Assembly (NCBI GenBank): GCA_945643635.1
Contig: CALZFC010000026.1
Location: 4,728,501 to 4,792,500 of the forward strand
DNA length: 64,000 bases
Source: Allodiplogaster sudhausi
Lineage: Eukaryota; Nematoda; Chromadorea; Rhabditida; Diplogasteridae
Reading direction: 5' to 3'
Positions 12,760 to 25,844 of the stretch are shown here, piece after piece (the stretch's first letter is position 1; each line of letters starts with the position of its first letter). The position numbers and the translations under genes are program-made. Under the pieces are notes generated by a model. That model was not told where the DNA came from. It did not search any database and was given only the letters and a program-made list of their open reading frames with translations.

Positions 12760-15700
12760 ATGTATTCGGGCGCGGCGGCCGCTGCGGCGGCCTTCCACCA
12801 GCAGCAGCAGCAGCAGCTGGCGGCGGCCGAGCAGCAGCACCAGGCACTCGTCGCCCTCCTCCAGCAGCAGCACCAGGCCTCGCCCTCCATCCAGGACCTC
12901 CTCTCCAGGGCTCGCCAGATCAAATCTTCGCACTCCGCGTTCGTGTACGTACCACTCTCTGGTGTCGGACCAACTCGCACTTTTCAGACTCTAACATCAT
13001 CCTCTGCACTTTCTACTCTCTGCCACCTCATCATGTGCTCTCTGCGTGTCCTCTCATTCATCCCCTTTTAGCTCGTTTAATCTCCTTGCAAACGATGACC
13101 ACTGTATACAAATGCACAATGTGCTTGCAAACTTTCAAAGAAACTTTAATGTTTACAACATTCGACAACTCTCACGAGATGTCAACTTTGATGTGTCTCT
13201 CTGGACCATTTTCCAAGACTCGCTCTTTTTCCATGTGCTCTTTCTTTCTATGTCTGCCTGCCACTCTTTCCTCTTTCTCTCTCTTTCTCTCTTTCTCTAG
13301 TTGTTGTCCTCTCCGGACACATGTGCTGTCTCGTTCTGGCCGTCTCAGTGGCGCTGTGCTTGGCTGGCTAGCAAGCAGCGGCCGCAGCTTCGTTCATAGT
13401 GAATGTTTGATGACTACAGCCACATGAGGTGTAGGCAGCTATCGCGAATGAGAAAAGGAGCAAAATAGAGTAGGGCAGAAAGAGTGAAAGCGAGAGGGAG
13501 ACAGAGAAAGAGAGAAAGAGATACCGGGAACATTTTCATTCCCTCGCTCACTCTCTTCCTAGTATAGTGGCCACTTTGGCCCGCTGTTCTTTCAATCTCT
13601 TTTATACTATACATGATCTCTCACGATCTCCTCGACGTCTTCCACTGTATCACTCCTTCTTCCTCAATTTCTCTCTTTCTTTCTCTCTCTCTCTCTCTTT
13701 CTCTCTGTATCCCTCTTTCTCTCTCTAAGTCCATCTCTCCCTCTCATAGCACGCGCTTGAAAGTGCAGCTGTCCTCTTGCTCCGGGCACTGTTTCTCTCC
13801 ATCGGCTGGCTCTCGTCTCTGCTGTTGCGTTCGTCCTTCTCTAACTAACGTCGCTGCACGTTCTTTATGTGTGATAGAGGGAGTTAGAGAGAGAGAGAGA
13901 GGGAGAGAGAGGGAGAGGGAGAGAGGAAGAGAGAGAGAGAGAGGGAGAGAGGAAGAGAGAGAGAGAAAGGAACTGCGATGAGCAAGACAATAAAGAGTGG
14001 TGAGATAGGACGATGTCAAGAACACATTGCGAGTAAAGAGTGGACAATCAAGAGAGAGTGAAGTGGGCGCGAGAAAAAAAGAAAGAGTTCTTCCCGAATG
14101 AACAGACATTCAGCGGCGCTGTTCACTTTCAATCTCTGCACTAAATTCTCACTTTGCTTTGGCCGACTTCCGTCTCCCATCTCTCTCACTCTTCCATCAT
14201 CAGTCTCGCTCTCTTCTTTCTTTCTCTCTCTCTTTCCTCTCTCTCTCTGTCTCCCTTCTCTTTCTCTCTCTCCTCTGGAGAAACTTACTCTTTTCATCTT
14301 GTCTGCACACACGACGTTCTTCCGTTCTTCTTCACGCTTTTTGTTCGTTCCATTACACAAAGGGGGGAAGAGGAAAAGCCAAAGGATCCCTGGCCGGATC
14401 TCTCCCCTCTGGCTACTGAGAATAGGGGCTCGCTGGCCGTTTTTTCTATGATTCAGTTCTTTTTGAACGGTCTTGGTTCCAGACAAATAACCTCATTTTG
14501 ATGCTTGAACTCAATGATGAAGAAGAAAGTAAAAAAAGTAGAAATCAAGAGGACAGTAGAGAATGAGATGTTCGAAATAGCAGACAAACAGATTTTTCTC
14601 TCTTAGTCTTTTCCAGTAGTCCTTGCATATGTTCTCTGAAATAATAGAGTGCAAAATATTTTAATTTTTTCATTGAAAAAGACGGGTGTTTCAAAGAATA
14701 GAAATGTACGCTGGAAAGGATAAGAAGAAATTCTTATCAGCTGTTCTAAAAATGCAAATAAAGAGTTTGGACTTTCAGAGAAGTGGCAGAGATAAAGACG
14801 ATCGTGTACCAGCTGCTGCTCTCCGGCGGCGGAGGCCAGTCCAACGCAGCCATCGCTGCCATTCTTGGAGATGCACTTCAGCAGCAGCAGCTTGTCAGCC
14901 TCTTCTCTCTTTCTCTGCCAGTCTATCTCTCTAGTCTCGCTCTCTCTATTTTCTCCCCCCCCCCCCTAACTCACTCTCTTTCTCTCTCTCTTTCTCTCTT
15001 TCTTCTCTTGCAGCAGCACCTGGCAAGCAATAACAGCGGTGACTCGTCGTCTTCAACGTCAACGAGTGCAGCAGGGAACCTGCTGAATGGCTCTCGCAAG
15101 CGCGTGGCTTCGTTCGGCCTGAGCCAGTCCATGCAGCCTCCCCCGCCGGCTACTCCGACGCAGACCGAGTGCCCTCTTCCCATTCGCCCTCTCGCTGCCA
15201 CTTGTCAGTACACTCTTCTCCTCCTGAGGCTCCTTGCTATAAATATGTGTATGCAGCATGTTCCTTGCCATTTCTCTCTGCAATGCCTTTCGAAAGGGTT
15301 GAAAAATGTGTTTACTTGCTTCTTCCATTCCGCTTCGATCCTCCTTCATTAAATGTTGCTTGCCTCGTGATGTTTTGCTCTAGTATCAAGTCTCTCTCGT
15401 CCTCACTCTCTCCCTCTCTTTCTCTTTCTCTCTCACTCTCACTCTCTCTCCATCTCGCAGTCTCACCACATAAAAAACATGCGAAATGAACGTTGGCTTC
15501 TGCTTCGCATTCAGTTTCTCATTTTCTTTCTCCCCATTACTTTCCTTTGTTTAACCTCATTTCCCTCCCACTCTCCTTCTATTGCTTTTTTTCTCCTTGT
15601 ACAAGAACATTCCATCTTTCATCGCAAATCTGCGAAAACAGAAATAAGCACGAAATTATCATATTCCCTTGTTGAAAAGAAGATGCGCGTGAGCTAAACA

Positions 15701-18700
15701 TCTGAGAGAACAGGGAATAGGATAAATGAGGGTTCCAGGCCAAGGAAAAAAGAGGAAGAGGAGAGGAATGTCGTGAGTTTCTGCTGTGAAAGCGCAAAAT
15801 TGAACGGAAAAAAGAAGTAGAAAATTCCGAAGGGAAGAAGCTTCCTTTCCCTCTCTCCTTTATCATTCTCTTCCTTTACATGCGCAATTCTGGAGGGTAG
15901 TGAACGCGTGAGTACGAGGAGGTGCAGGACCCTTCTTCTGCATTTGTTTCTCCTGGTCTTTGTTCTCTGCCTTCTTATTTACCTCCTCCTATTTTTGCTG
16001 TCGACCCTTCTTCCTTATATTCTCTCATCTCTATGCCATCAACAGCAATAAGAAGACAGACGACGTGCCCCTTTCCTCTATCACAAGTAGTTTCTGTGTG
16101 GTGGTCATGCATCGGAAATTAGGACCCAGGATGCGAGAAAACTAGAGAGGGGTGAATAGGGAAGAAAATGAACGGAGTTGAGAGAAAGAAGAAACGAGAG
16201 AGAGAGAGAGACAGAGAGAGCGTGAAAGAATTACGCATGACGTTCATCTCTCATGAGAGAGCGAGTAGTGCGTCTTTGTGTGTTGTGTGTAGTGAGAGCG
16301 AGCTGGAGAAATGGCGCTCCCGGAACGACGTTGCTTACTTGACAGGGAGAGGGAAAGCCAAGGGGGGACGAGAGCCAATGTTCGTTGCTCTTTCCTTTCT
16401 TCTCTCTCCGGCATGCTCTCTCACTCTCTCTCTCTCTCTCTCTCTCTCTGGCATGCTCTCTCTCCCTCTCGTTTCATTTCGATTTCTCTCATGTGCCTCT
16501 TTACTTCCTCTCTTCCGTTTTTGTCAGGCCGCTTTCATTTTCTTCCTCAATAATACATGACCAAGCAGCATGAGCTTGAGCTGAATGTTGCATGTCTCAT
16601 GTCTGCGACAGGGTCATTTCTCACAAAGGAGAGGGTGTACACAACTCGAGAAGGGGGGGGGGGAGGCCGAGAGCAGGCAATCTCTGCAGCAGAAGAGAAG
16701 GAGAGAGAGAGCAACAACTCGGCCGAACAGACACACGCCATATCCACATGGGCGAACACTCGCTGTCTGTGAATATTGAAACGGTAGAGGGGAAAATGGT
16801 TAAGCGGGGAGGCAGCAGAAAACAGACAAGGAGACTAGAAAGAAGTTTAGCAGACACATGGAAGGGATCTAAATGTCCAAGTGCTCCTTGATTGCAGGTC
16901 AGCTGGCGTCGCCATTCTTGGGCGCAGCCCAGTGGACGCAGAACTGGCCGCTGATCGCGCAGGCCCTCCGGACGAGCCCGGCTCTCGCGGCTCACGTCGC
17001 CGCCGTCGTCTCGCAGGCCGACATGGCGTCGGCGGCCGCGGCAGCAGCCGCCGCCGCCTCAGCCACCGACAACAAGCAGTGGAGCAGTCCGAGCAGCGTC
17101 GAGAGCAACGCGCACAAGACTGACTCCATTACCACGGGTACGCGGTTCTTGCTTCGAACCTACTCACACACTTTGGAACACCTTCATACATCCAAAACAT
17201 GTGACTGACATTTTCAATTGTATCCACCGCGTATGTCAGGAGGGACTGCTCTATTAGATGACGTTCTCTGTTATCCTTTAGGGGAGGGGGGCGGATGACG
17301 CTTCCAAGAGCGTCATCCATGTGAAACGGGGCACGTGGAGAGAAGCTCTTGTTATTGTCGAGAAGGCGAATGTGGTGAGAGAGGCAAAAGTGGGGAGAGA
17401 TAATGAAGGAGGGAGTAGACAAGTAGGGGGTCTCTTGTTCAAGCAGCGCGGGAGATAACGAGACGTTCGTTTCCTCTCGTAAAAGTGGCTTTTGCTCGCA
17501 AACCGTGAAAGGGGTCTTCGAATGCATTCTTCTGTTGATGTCACCTTCTGCGAGGAATGACTTGCAAGAACAGCATGTGTCTCTCTCGAGAACAAACAAG
17601 TCTGAGCTGCAAGCAACGAATGCCTCATTCCCGTCTGCTACGTCATTCTTGGCTGGCTGTAATTGGTGAAGTCGTCATTCATGTACAGATATAGGGACTG
17701 AATCAAGCTATAGTTTCCCCCTTTTTTTGCCAAGTTGGGCCAATCTCTTCTTCTTCGACTTTCATCTGCTGTTGACTAAAAAGGAAGAGAGAAGTCCTAT
17801 TCCATTGCCGCCCGCCCCGTCTGTCTTCTTCTTTCTTCCTCTCTTTGCCCACCCAAGGCACTCGTGATCACTGGCTGCGCTAGCTCAGTCAGCCGCTGTT
17901 CGTCCCGGAGGGGCATCTCTCTGTGCTTGTCTGCGGGTCACGAGGTTGCTGTAGAACGAGAGTGATGGTGAGAATGAGAGAGAGAAAGAGAGAAAGAGAG
18001 AGATAGAAAAATGGGCAGAGAAAGGCAGAGAAGGGGGAAGCAGACTCGACTGCCGTCACTCCGCCTCTCGTCTACTTCCCAGTTTCTTCTCCGAACGGGC
18101 GAAAGAACGCAGTTCGCCCTCCCTGTCACTCGATGCAATTCCGGGTAGGGGAAGGGAGGCAGAACGAAACGGCTGTCTCGTTCCTTCTCTCTCCCTCTCT
18201 CTCACGTGGCAAGTCGAGGGGACACTGCGCAAAAAAGGACGTCAAGTTCAGACGACTTTTTCTTCTGTCTCTCTCCCTGTTTCTCACTTTTTCTCTCTCT
18301 ATTTCTCTCTCTCCATCTCTCTTCTCCCTCTGTTTCTCGCTGCGTGGGCTACAGAGGAGCGAATGGCATGCCGCAGACTTCCTGCACTTACTTGCACAAC
18401 AAGACTGCGGCTGGCGCTTGCGCGAGTTGCTTTGGGCTCTGCTAGCCACCCACGTGATGCTAGAGACGAGAAAGAAAGAGAAGAGAGAAAGAGTGAGATT
18501 GAGAGAGATATTGAAAGAGAGAGAGAGAGAGAGGGCACGAGACTGCTCTCGGTTAGGCCGCGCGAGAGAGGAGAGTTCTTGTTGTTCACTTTGGCTGCGG
18601 GGATGAACGGCTGACTGGCCTCCAGACGAGATGTCCCAAACAACCAGAGAACATTGCCATGAAGCCTTTTTTTTCTCTGCAGCGAACTAATAATAAAAGT

Positions 18701-19821
18701 CATGTGAAATGTTTGAGAGGCAGGTCTCTTTCCACTCTCTGTCTATCTCTCGTTCTATCACACACTCTCTCTCATGTTATCCAGAGTGTTCCTGTCCGTG
18801 GTTTCTCCTAGTGCCGAACGTGTTTACATGAAAACACTCGGGAGAAGGATGCGTGTTCCTCTCTGACTGGCGGGGTACGGTAGGCGTCTGGGAGAGGGAA
18901 ATTGGAGAAGAAGAGAAAGCGAGAGACGAGAAAGGGAAGCAACTTTCTCTGCCAGGTGTCAGAGTTGTGCTGACGGTGTGTCCTTCCCGAGTCCAGCTGG
19001 GTGGACCGATTAGACGCCACAGAGCTCCAACTGATAGCCGTTCCTGGACTGTCTGGTAAAGTCCTTTCTCGTGGCAGCTTTGACTCCCCACGAACTGCGT
19101 GAAATGTGGCAGTAATAAATGCCTCGTTACTGCCACTTTATGACTGCCAATGCACAAAATGACCTGTCGAAGATATCAGTTCACATAAAGCGAACAAATC
19201 CAGAAATAGACAAGTCCTCATCCGTACTTGATCTTTGATCTCTGTAAATGAATTTGTTTGCCTTTGAAAAAAGGAAGCGTGCCAGTGGAAAGGAACTCCA
19301 CAATGTTGTGGCCATTCTGGAAGGAAGACAATGAAGAAGATGGAACTGCCAGAGAATGCACATTGACAGCCTCTTCGCTTTTTCTATTTCTTGTTCACTC
19401 TTCTCCGATCGGAATTTCCGCCAGACAATTGGCGTGTTGGGTATCGAAAAGATAGCCCTTGGGTGAGTGCATTGAGAGGAGAGAGAGAAGTGAGAGGATA
19501 AAGAGTGAGAGAGAGCGAGAATGAAAGAGAAAGAGAAACGTGGGAGGAAGCAGAGTCAGCGAGCCGTTCGCATTTTTTCATCTGCACTTTTACATCATTC
19601 ATTTCTCCTTTGAACACTTTGGGCCTCGGGACTCGGAAGATATAAATGGCAGCGAGTCTCAGCAATTCGAGCGAGCGAATCTTGTCACTGACTTCCTCAT
19701 AGATTTGTTTATGCAAGAGAAGGAGGAAGGGAACAGCGAACGCCATAAAGGGCGGATAGAAAGTGCACTACTGCAATTGCTCGCGCACGTTAGCAAAGAC
19801 GAACAGTGATTGGGGGTGGAT

Positions 19822-19868
<47 letters not shown>

Positions 19869-22040
19869 GGGGTACTGTTGCCCCCCCCCTATTCTTCTCC
19901 GTTCCTTCTCACCGAGAGATACTGCATTGTGTCGTCGTAGTCGTAGTGCAATGCAAGGGCAGCGCGTCCCAGCTCTCGCGAGAGTGGACAGTGGAGATTT
20001 AGAATGAGCAGAGAGACAGCTAGGGAGAGAGAGGAAGACAGAGAAAGATAGAGAGAGGGAGTGAGAGAAAGGAACGAGTGTGCACTAGATTGACCAGAGA
20101 ATACAGGACGTACACAGCGGCACCCTCGGAAGCAAAAAGGTCATATGCACTTGTCTGCTTCTAAAGCAAGCCGGCGATTCCTGCAGTAGTCCCTTGAGGA
20201 GTAAAAGGAACGGAGAGTGGATGAACGTTCTAGTTGGCTGTCGTTTAGTCAGAGGGAGAAATCACTGGCCGATAGAAGGGAACTCGCAGAAAGGGACAAG
20301 GGAATACTGTCTTTTGGGATCAAAGGAAACTTAATGCGTAGAAAATCACTAATATGTACATTGAAGGAAACAAAAATCCGTAAAATCCATATTGTGTATA
20401 ATTACGTCTGAAAAAATCTTGACATGGATTGCTATGCAGGTGAATCAAATATCGATCCGGTTGGAATTGACGGGAGCGAGTCATCGTCATCGTCTTCAAC
20501 ATGCACTCAGGTAGCAAGCCGTTCCATGCCCTCCCCCTCCCCCTCCCCTTCTCTTCTCTTCCTGTCCTTCTGCTGTGCTCCTTCGAGATCCTTTCATCCA
20601 TTCGGCTTCTGCTCTCCTTCTATCAGTGTCAGAATGCAAGGAGTGAGGAAAGAGTGTTCGGGGACTACAAAAAGGCGCCATTTTGCCGTGTCCTTCTGAT
20701 ATCATGCCATGGTCTGCCAGTCACGAGGGAGGAGTGCAAGGGCAGATCACCGTAAAGCCTGCGCTTTTTGTCCCCCTTAGCTGTCTGTCACTTTCTCTCT
20801 CGGTCATTGCCATCGAGAATGCCAAGTGACGAGGGATAAGAGGAGATGGAAAGACAAGGAAAAAAGGGGAGAGAGCGAGAGAGACAGAGAAAAAGAAAAA
20901 TCTGGTCTCGCGGGGCAGCACAAAACAACACTCTCCAGTCGACGCAGCAGCTTCTTTTTGCCCAGCAAACTGCTAGAGCATTCTTAGTCATTGTTGAAGA
21001 GAGCAACGCAGAGCACGGGACTGAAACAGAAAGGGGAGATTTGCGGGAGAAGGAGATTCTTGTCATCTCTTTGTGCATCTTTGTAGGGGAACAAGGCATT
21101 TGACATGGCTGAGAGAGTTGTTAAGAACGTGTTGAAGGCGATGATGTCTTCTCCGCCGGTGCCGGCAGCGGCGGTGCCCTCCTTCATGAGCCCGTCCACC
21201 GCGGACATGATCGCCTTCGCACTCCGCGAGTCCGCCAATGCCGCCACTGCCGCTGCCGTCCACAGTGGCCACCAGACAGTCGGCCAGCTCTGCCAGCAGG
21301 TAACCACCATCTTTCTGTGGCATGGCTTCTTACCATGTCATCTCTCTCCAGGCCATGGCGCACAGCATTGACATGAAGCCGCTGCCAGCGGCGGCCCCTC
21401 CAGTGCAAAGTGCCGTGACAGAGGCTCGAGTCGTGCAGCCGGAACGGAAAGTTAGGGTACGCCAGCCACTGGAACCACTTGCAGAAACAACACGAATCAC
21501 TGCTCTTTCTCTTTGCAGAAACAAATCTCGGACGACTACGTCAAACTCATTAGGCAGCATGATCTCTCTGGCAAGAAGATCTCGGACATCCAGATTCCTG
21601 TGCCGGAAGCACTCCAAGTCGACCCGAGTACGGTCCCTCTTCTCCTTTCTTCTTCTGCCCTAATATGCTGCTATTTATGTAATGCGATCTTCCGAGAGAG
21701 TCCGCTAGATTAACTTTTAGTCTTTGCCGATCTTCATTTTCCCAATCGGCGCATTTGAGTGAGACGGAAACGCAATCTTTCTCTCTATCTCTCACGATAT
21801 CTTTTGATACATTGGCCTGGTGTCAATAATACACCTTGGAGTTCAAACATCTCGCTAGTTCGCTAGCTTGCCATGGATGGCTACAAAATGGGCAGTGCGA
21901 ACGAATTGTATATTCACTTTCTTGTGAATTTAATACGCCTTCTGAACACATTCTTGCACGTCCGCTCGTTCTTTCTCACCTTCGCCATGTCTGAGACGGA
22001 CTGGTGTTGCCCATGGAAGAAGAAGAACGAGCGAGAGGGG

Positions 22041-22082
<42 letters not shown>

Positions 22083-23211
22083 ATAGAGAGAGAGAGACAG
22101 ACTTTGAAGACAAAGGGAAAGACAAAAAAGGGAGTAGCGACATCTTTAAAAAATCGAAGACCACCACATCTGCTATTCACTTGTGTTCATTTTGGAACAG
22201 AATCGTGTTGGGAGCATAGCAAAACGTGCAGCTTGGCATCCAAAACTTGAACACCCTGGCCTTAGCATGAAATTTGAATGAGGAAGCGATGATGATGATG
22301 TTCTGAAACCTTACTTATGGTTAGCACTCTCGAAATGCATTCTCGCAGAAAAAATTATTGTAGCAATAAACGTACTACGAAAAATGAAAGATTCTAGGAA
22401 AGTAATGAATGTCTCAATACAGACTTCAACGCTGTCTCGGAGCAGCAGATCGTGCAGGCCGTGGTCGGCAACAAGAAGTTCGACGAGATGGATGCCAAAG
22501 ATGCCACGACTCAATTGTGCAAGAAGCTTGCCGAGAAACGGTTTCATTTTACTTTTTTTTATTATCTGTGAAATGATTTTCAAAAAAAGCCTGTAGGGAA
22601 AGTAAACAAAAAGAAATCCTAGTTTAAATAGACGATAAAATGGTATCAGAGTGTTCGGTCCGCGCCTCATGGCAAAGACAACGGTGGCCGGTCCGAATCA
22701 CTCGACCTACAGCAACCTTCCCGATGACGGCATCATTTACATCCAACGTAAGGAAACAATTAATAATGCGTGGGAGCAATTATGCTAATTATGTTCTCAA
22801 ATCTTAACGTGTTCTTCCTTGAGATGTGTGTCGACAAGTGCTGAAGGACAAGCTGCACTCGGAGGAGGAGTTCTGGGACGTGTTCAGAGAGGCCATGCGC
22901 AAGCTGGCAGCGAGATGCAGGAGGGTGCGCCATGCGAAGAAGACCAAGACACTCAAGGAGTCCGGCCAGAATGCGACCGCCATCCCCGCTGCTCAGTACA
23001 GCGACCCGCTCGCGTTCTTCAAGCGAGAACCCGCCGTCGACTGGGCTGAGGCTGTCAGTTCCTTCCAATCATTCTGACCATCTTCTCTTGGTCAAAGCAT
23101 CCTCTTGAGATTCGAAACATGTCAGAAGGGACGCCGAGTCTGCCGAAGCACTCTGACTTGACTGCGCAAGTCGCCGCCGTTGTCACTCCCAAATTCGATT
23201 TCTGCAACTAG
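12760..23211 (+). CDS. lin-14: LIN-14-like BEN-domain transcription factor
   Basis: Twelve exons: 12760-12938, 14779-14893, 15014-15203, 16898-17137, 20440-20510, 21087-21299, 21352-21456, 21519-21627, 22423-22540, 22650-22747, 22824-23053 and 23110-23211. All junction phases agree, giving 589 residues. The N-terminal half is rich in Gln and Ala (poly-Q near residues 17-22, a poly-Ala run near 210-220). The conserved end starts with a helix-rich segment containing VKLIRQHDLSGKKISDIQIP and then, about residues 410-530, a BEN-like fold: IVQAVVG, KRVFGPRLMAKTTVAG, LPDDGIIYI and a basic helix FREAMRKLAARCRRVRHAKK. C. elegans LIN-14 is a BEN-domain nuclear factor of similar length that times early larval fates. 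The orthology is inferred from BEN domain, size, large introns and 3' region. Start at 12760 is chosen because it is the first Met in the exon; an acceptor at 12715/12716 means upstream exons are possible. The exon 1 donor (gttcgt) and the last junction (ttgag acceptor; alternative stop at 23075-23077) are the weakest. Confidence 0.62.
19821..19866 (+). repeat. (GA)n microsatellite in an intron of the lin-14-like gene
   Basis: Near-perfect GA dinucleotide array between exons 17137 and 20440. A second long one is at 22043-22080, followed by interrupted GA to about 22097. These large introns hold many shorter GA and CT tracts. Confidence 0.9.
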
Positions 23212-23494
23212 TGGTGGAGAAGTCCAGAATCAGCAGAATAACTACGACACCTCGACACATTCACATTTACTCGTTCTTCCTCCTCCCACGGCTTCCTCTA
23301 GCCATCTTCCCATCTTGTATACCATGTCTCTTTTTCTCTGTCTCTCCTCATGCACTCACTCACTCGACTGTGGCCATGAATCTGCTATCACCTCGACTTC
23401 TGTTTAATGGCTCAACTCTTTCAGTTCTCCTCACCTCTCATGTCCTCTCTTCTTAACTCATGAGTGAGAGGCCAAAGTTCCCATTTCATCTCCT

Positions 23495-23502
23495 CTACCT
23501 CA
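23495..23502 (+). promoter_or_regulatory. let-7 family seed match, 8-mer
   Basis: The sequence CTACCTCA is the exact complement of let-7 nucleotides 2-8 plus the A opposite position 1. It lies about 285 nt after the stop codon of the lin-14-like gene, in the sense strand. Background expectation is raised because the region is CT-rich. Confidence 0.5.
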
Positions 23503-23882
23503 TGTGCCGAACGCCTTACCGCGAACGGTCATTCTTGTGCAAGAAAAGCTTTTATCTTCTCTGTCACACATACTCTCTCTTTCTCTCTCTGCCTCTTTTC
23601 ATGGTCACGTAAGTCCAGTCAATCCATCACCTAGAATCCCTCTCCTTAGTCATGGGTAGTGAACCCGGCACAGACCACGTCTTCCTAGCTCGACCCGGCT
23701 CGATTCCGAGTGATCATTTCATCCCGACTCCACTTCGGCCTTTCTCGATCCTTCTAGACTCCCGTTGCTCTTTCTTCTGTCGGCCCTCTCGGTGACCCTC
23801 TTCTATCCCTGTCGTCGTTGTCTCTTCCATCCCATCTTGTCTCCTCCTTAGCCGGACCTCTTGACCCAGCACAACTTCTGCT

Positions 23883-23889
23883 CTACCTC
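23883..23889 (+). promoter_or_regulatory. let-7 family seed match, 7-mer
   Basis: CTACCTC matches let-7 nucleotides 2-8 and is followed by T rather than A. It sits in the same 3' region as the other sites. Confidence 0.35.
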
Positions 23890-24409
23890 TCGATCATTGA
23901 CAATCAGCTCTTTTCCCGGCTACCGTGATTGTTCACTCCGAATTGTTCACTTGTCCTCTTCGCTCTTCCGAGCAGCAGGCCAGACCATCTCCTGCTTCTG
24001 CTCTCCTCATTTAACTGCTACCTAAGAAGCTGCCCATGCTGTCATCCGGACCTCGTACTATCTTCATCTCGTCTACTTTTTCCACCTCGCCTCTCTCTTT
24101 CTCTCTCTCTCCCTCTCTCTCTCTCTCATTACTTTCCTGCAATTATCTAAGATGTCTCTTTCAATCACTACATGAGTTATCTCTATTATTGCAGGCCTCT
24201 CTAGATGCTTCGTGACCATGTTTAACTCGTTTCTAGGCATTGTTGTCGCTTTCCTCTTAGCCGTCCTTCTCCGCTTGTTATCCCTGCTTCAGATAGAACA
24301 GCAAAAGTCTGCTGTCGTACACTCAGCTTGCTTATTACTTTCTCCTTTTGTTGCATGTCCCATTTCTCTCTCTCTCTCTCTCTGGTCCTTCCTAACCAGA
24401 CAGACTAAT

Positions 24410-24420
24410 CTACCTCAGGA
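24410..24420 (+). promoter_or_regulatory. Composite let-7 8-mer overlapping a lin-4 offset 6-mer
   Basis: CTACCTCAGGA contains CTACCTCA (let-7 8-mer, 24410-24417) and CTCAGG (complement of lin-4 nucleotides 3-8, 24414-24419) sharing four bases. Confidence 0.45.
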
Positions 24421-24465
24421 CACCGCAACTCGCTCTCTCAGTCTTGTCGGTCTCCACACGCCGCT

Positions 24466-24475
24466 TACCTCAGGA
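24466..24475 (+). promoter_or_regulatory. Second overlapping let-7 / lin-4 type site
   Basis: TACCTCAGGA repeats the composite layout 56 nt downstream: TACCTCA is a let-7 7mer-A1 match and CTCAGG a lin-4 offset 6-mer. Confidence 0.35.
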
Positions 24476-25813
24476 AGCATTGCACTGTGTTCATATGCGA
24501 CCCATCATCGTTTCTCTCGCTCTCTCTCTCACTCACATCATCGCAAGTTCTCATTGCAAATCACCACCCTCTTCTCCCACAAATCAATTGCCACTTACCT
24601 ATTCTTTCGCTATCAAATTGTTACCATTCGCATGCAACCTCTCTCGGCCTACTTCTTTCCATCCACTGAATCCGCCATAAGATTCTTCTCACTCCAATTG
24701 CAAGCCTTCCAAAACAAGCAAGAAAATCATGTCGCATCTACATAACGTCTCGTTCTTTCATATTCACATTACCATTTATATGCACCGATGGATGAATCTG
24801 TCCGTTTTAAAATGTTCTTAATCTTTCTAATTTCATTGTTGCAAAGATATTCTCGTGTACAGTTGCTGTCATACTTGTTTTGCCGTCTTACCTATTCTCT
24901 CACCAATCCTCAGTCACTATGTAACCCTCTCAGCGATGCCTCTAATACTTGTTAAGCCCTCTCTTCTATAGCACTTGTCATGGCGTTCCCCGTTCGGGAG
25001 TAGGTGTTGCTCTCTGTCTCTCTCTCTCTCTCTCTTTCTCTCTGTCTCTCTCTCTCTTCACTCTCATCTCTCTCTCTCAACTAGCTGCCTCATCTCTGGC
25101 AACTCCAGCCACGCTCATTCTTCTCTCCAAAAGGGGCAAAGCCACTCGCTCATTCCTTGGATCAGCAGATGATAATAAGTCGAGTCGTTAATAATTTATT
25201 CCTCTAGGAGCCTGAGTAGGATCCGCAGTGAGTGGTGCGAGATGGTTGTTTGTCTCTGAAGTGGCCGCGTGTTGTCCTCTTCTTCTTGCAGCTCTCGTTT
25301 CGAACTGAAACATTCTCTGTCCAGTACTGACTGCCCCGTTAGAATGATGTCTAGCTCTTGTATGTCCCCCTCTCTCTTCCTTGCTCTACAAGCCAAATGA
25401 CACATAATTGCTACAGAATGTTGAATGGACGCCTGTCGCATCCCCTCCAAACATAACATGAAGCGCTTTCTTTCAGCTGCCGGACTGTGATTAAAGTAAG
25501 CTCGAGCATCACATTTTACTTACCGTTTTGACGCCACTCTCTAGTGCTACGCTACTCCAATTTCTTTTTTTTTTGCTATCATTTTGTTTTCTTTGACCAT
25601 TTTTCCAGAAGCAAGAATCCATTCTTTAACAATCTCTGTTATTATTCCTTAATTCTTTCCTACTGTAAACGTTTCAGTATGACCTATACTTGAATGGACG
25701 TGGATAGTACATTCTGCTGGCTGTCACCATAATGGCACAGAATCCGTGCAAAGGTATCCTTTCTCTCCGGAATAGTATCCTTCCTTTTCGTGTTCCCTCC
25801 CTTCCCGCATTGA

Positions 25814-25844
25814 CTCAGGAAAAAAATGTGCATCTGCCTCAGGG
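25814..25844 (+). promoter_or_regulatory. lin-4 type seed pair
   Basis: CTCAGGA at 25814-25820 (offset 6-mer) and CTCAGGG at 25838-25844, the exact complement of lin-4 nucleotides 2-8, lie 24 nt apart late in the 3' region of the lin-14-like gene. Confidence 0.42.

Noticed and set aside
20909..20985. Q-rich segment (TLQSTQQLLFAQQTARAF) as an extra exon of the lin-14-like gene
   Set aside because: It would have to enter in phase 1, but the flanking exons already join in phase 0 without it.
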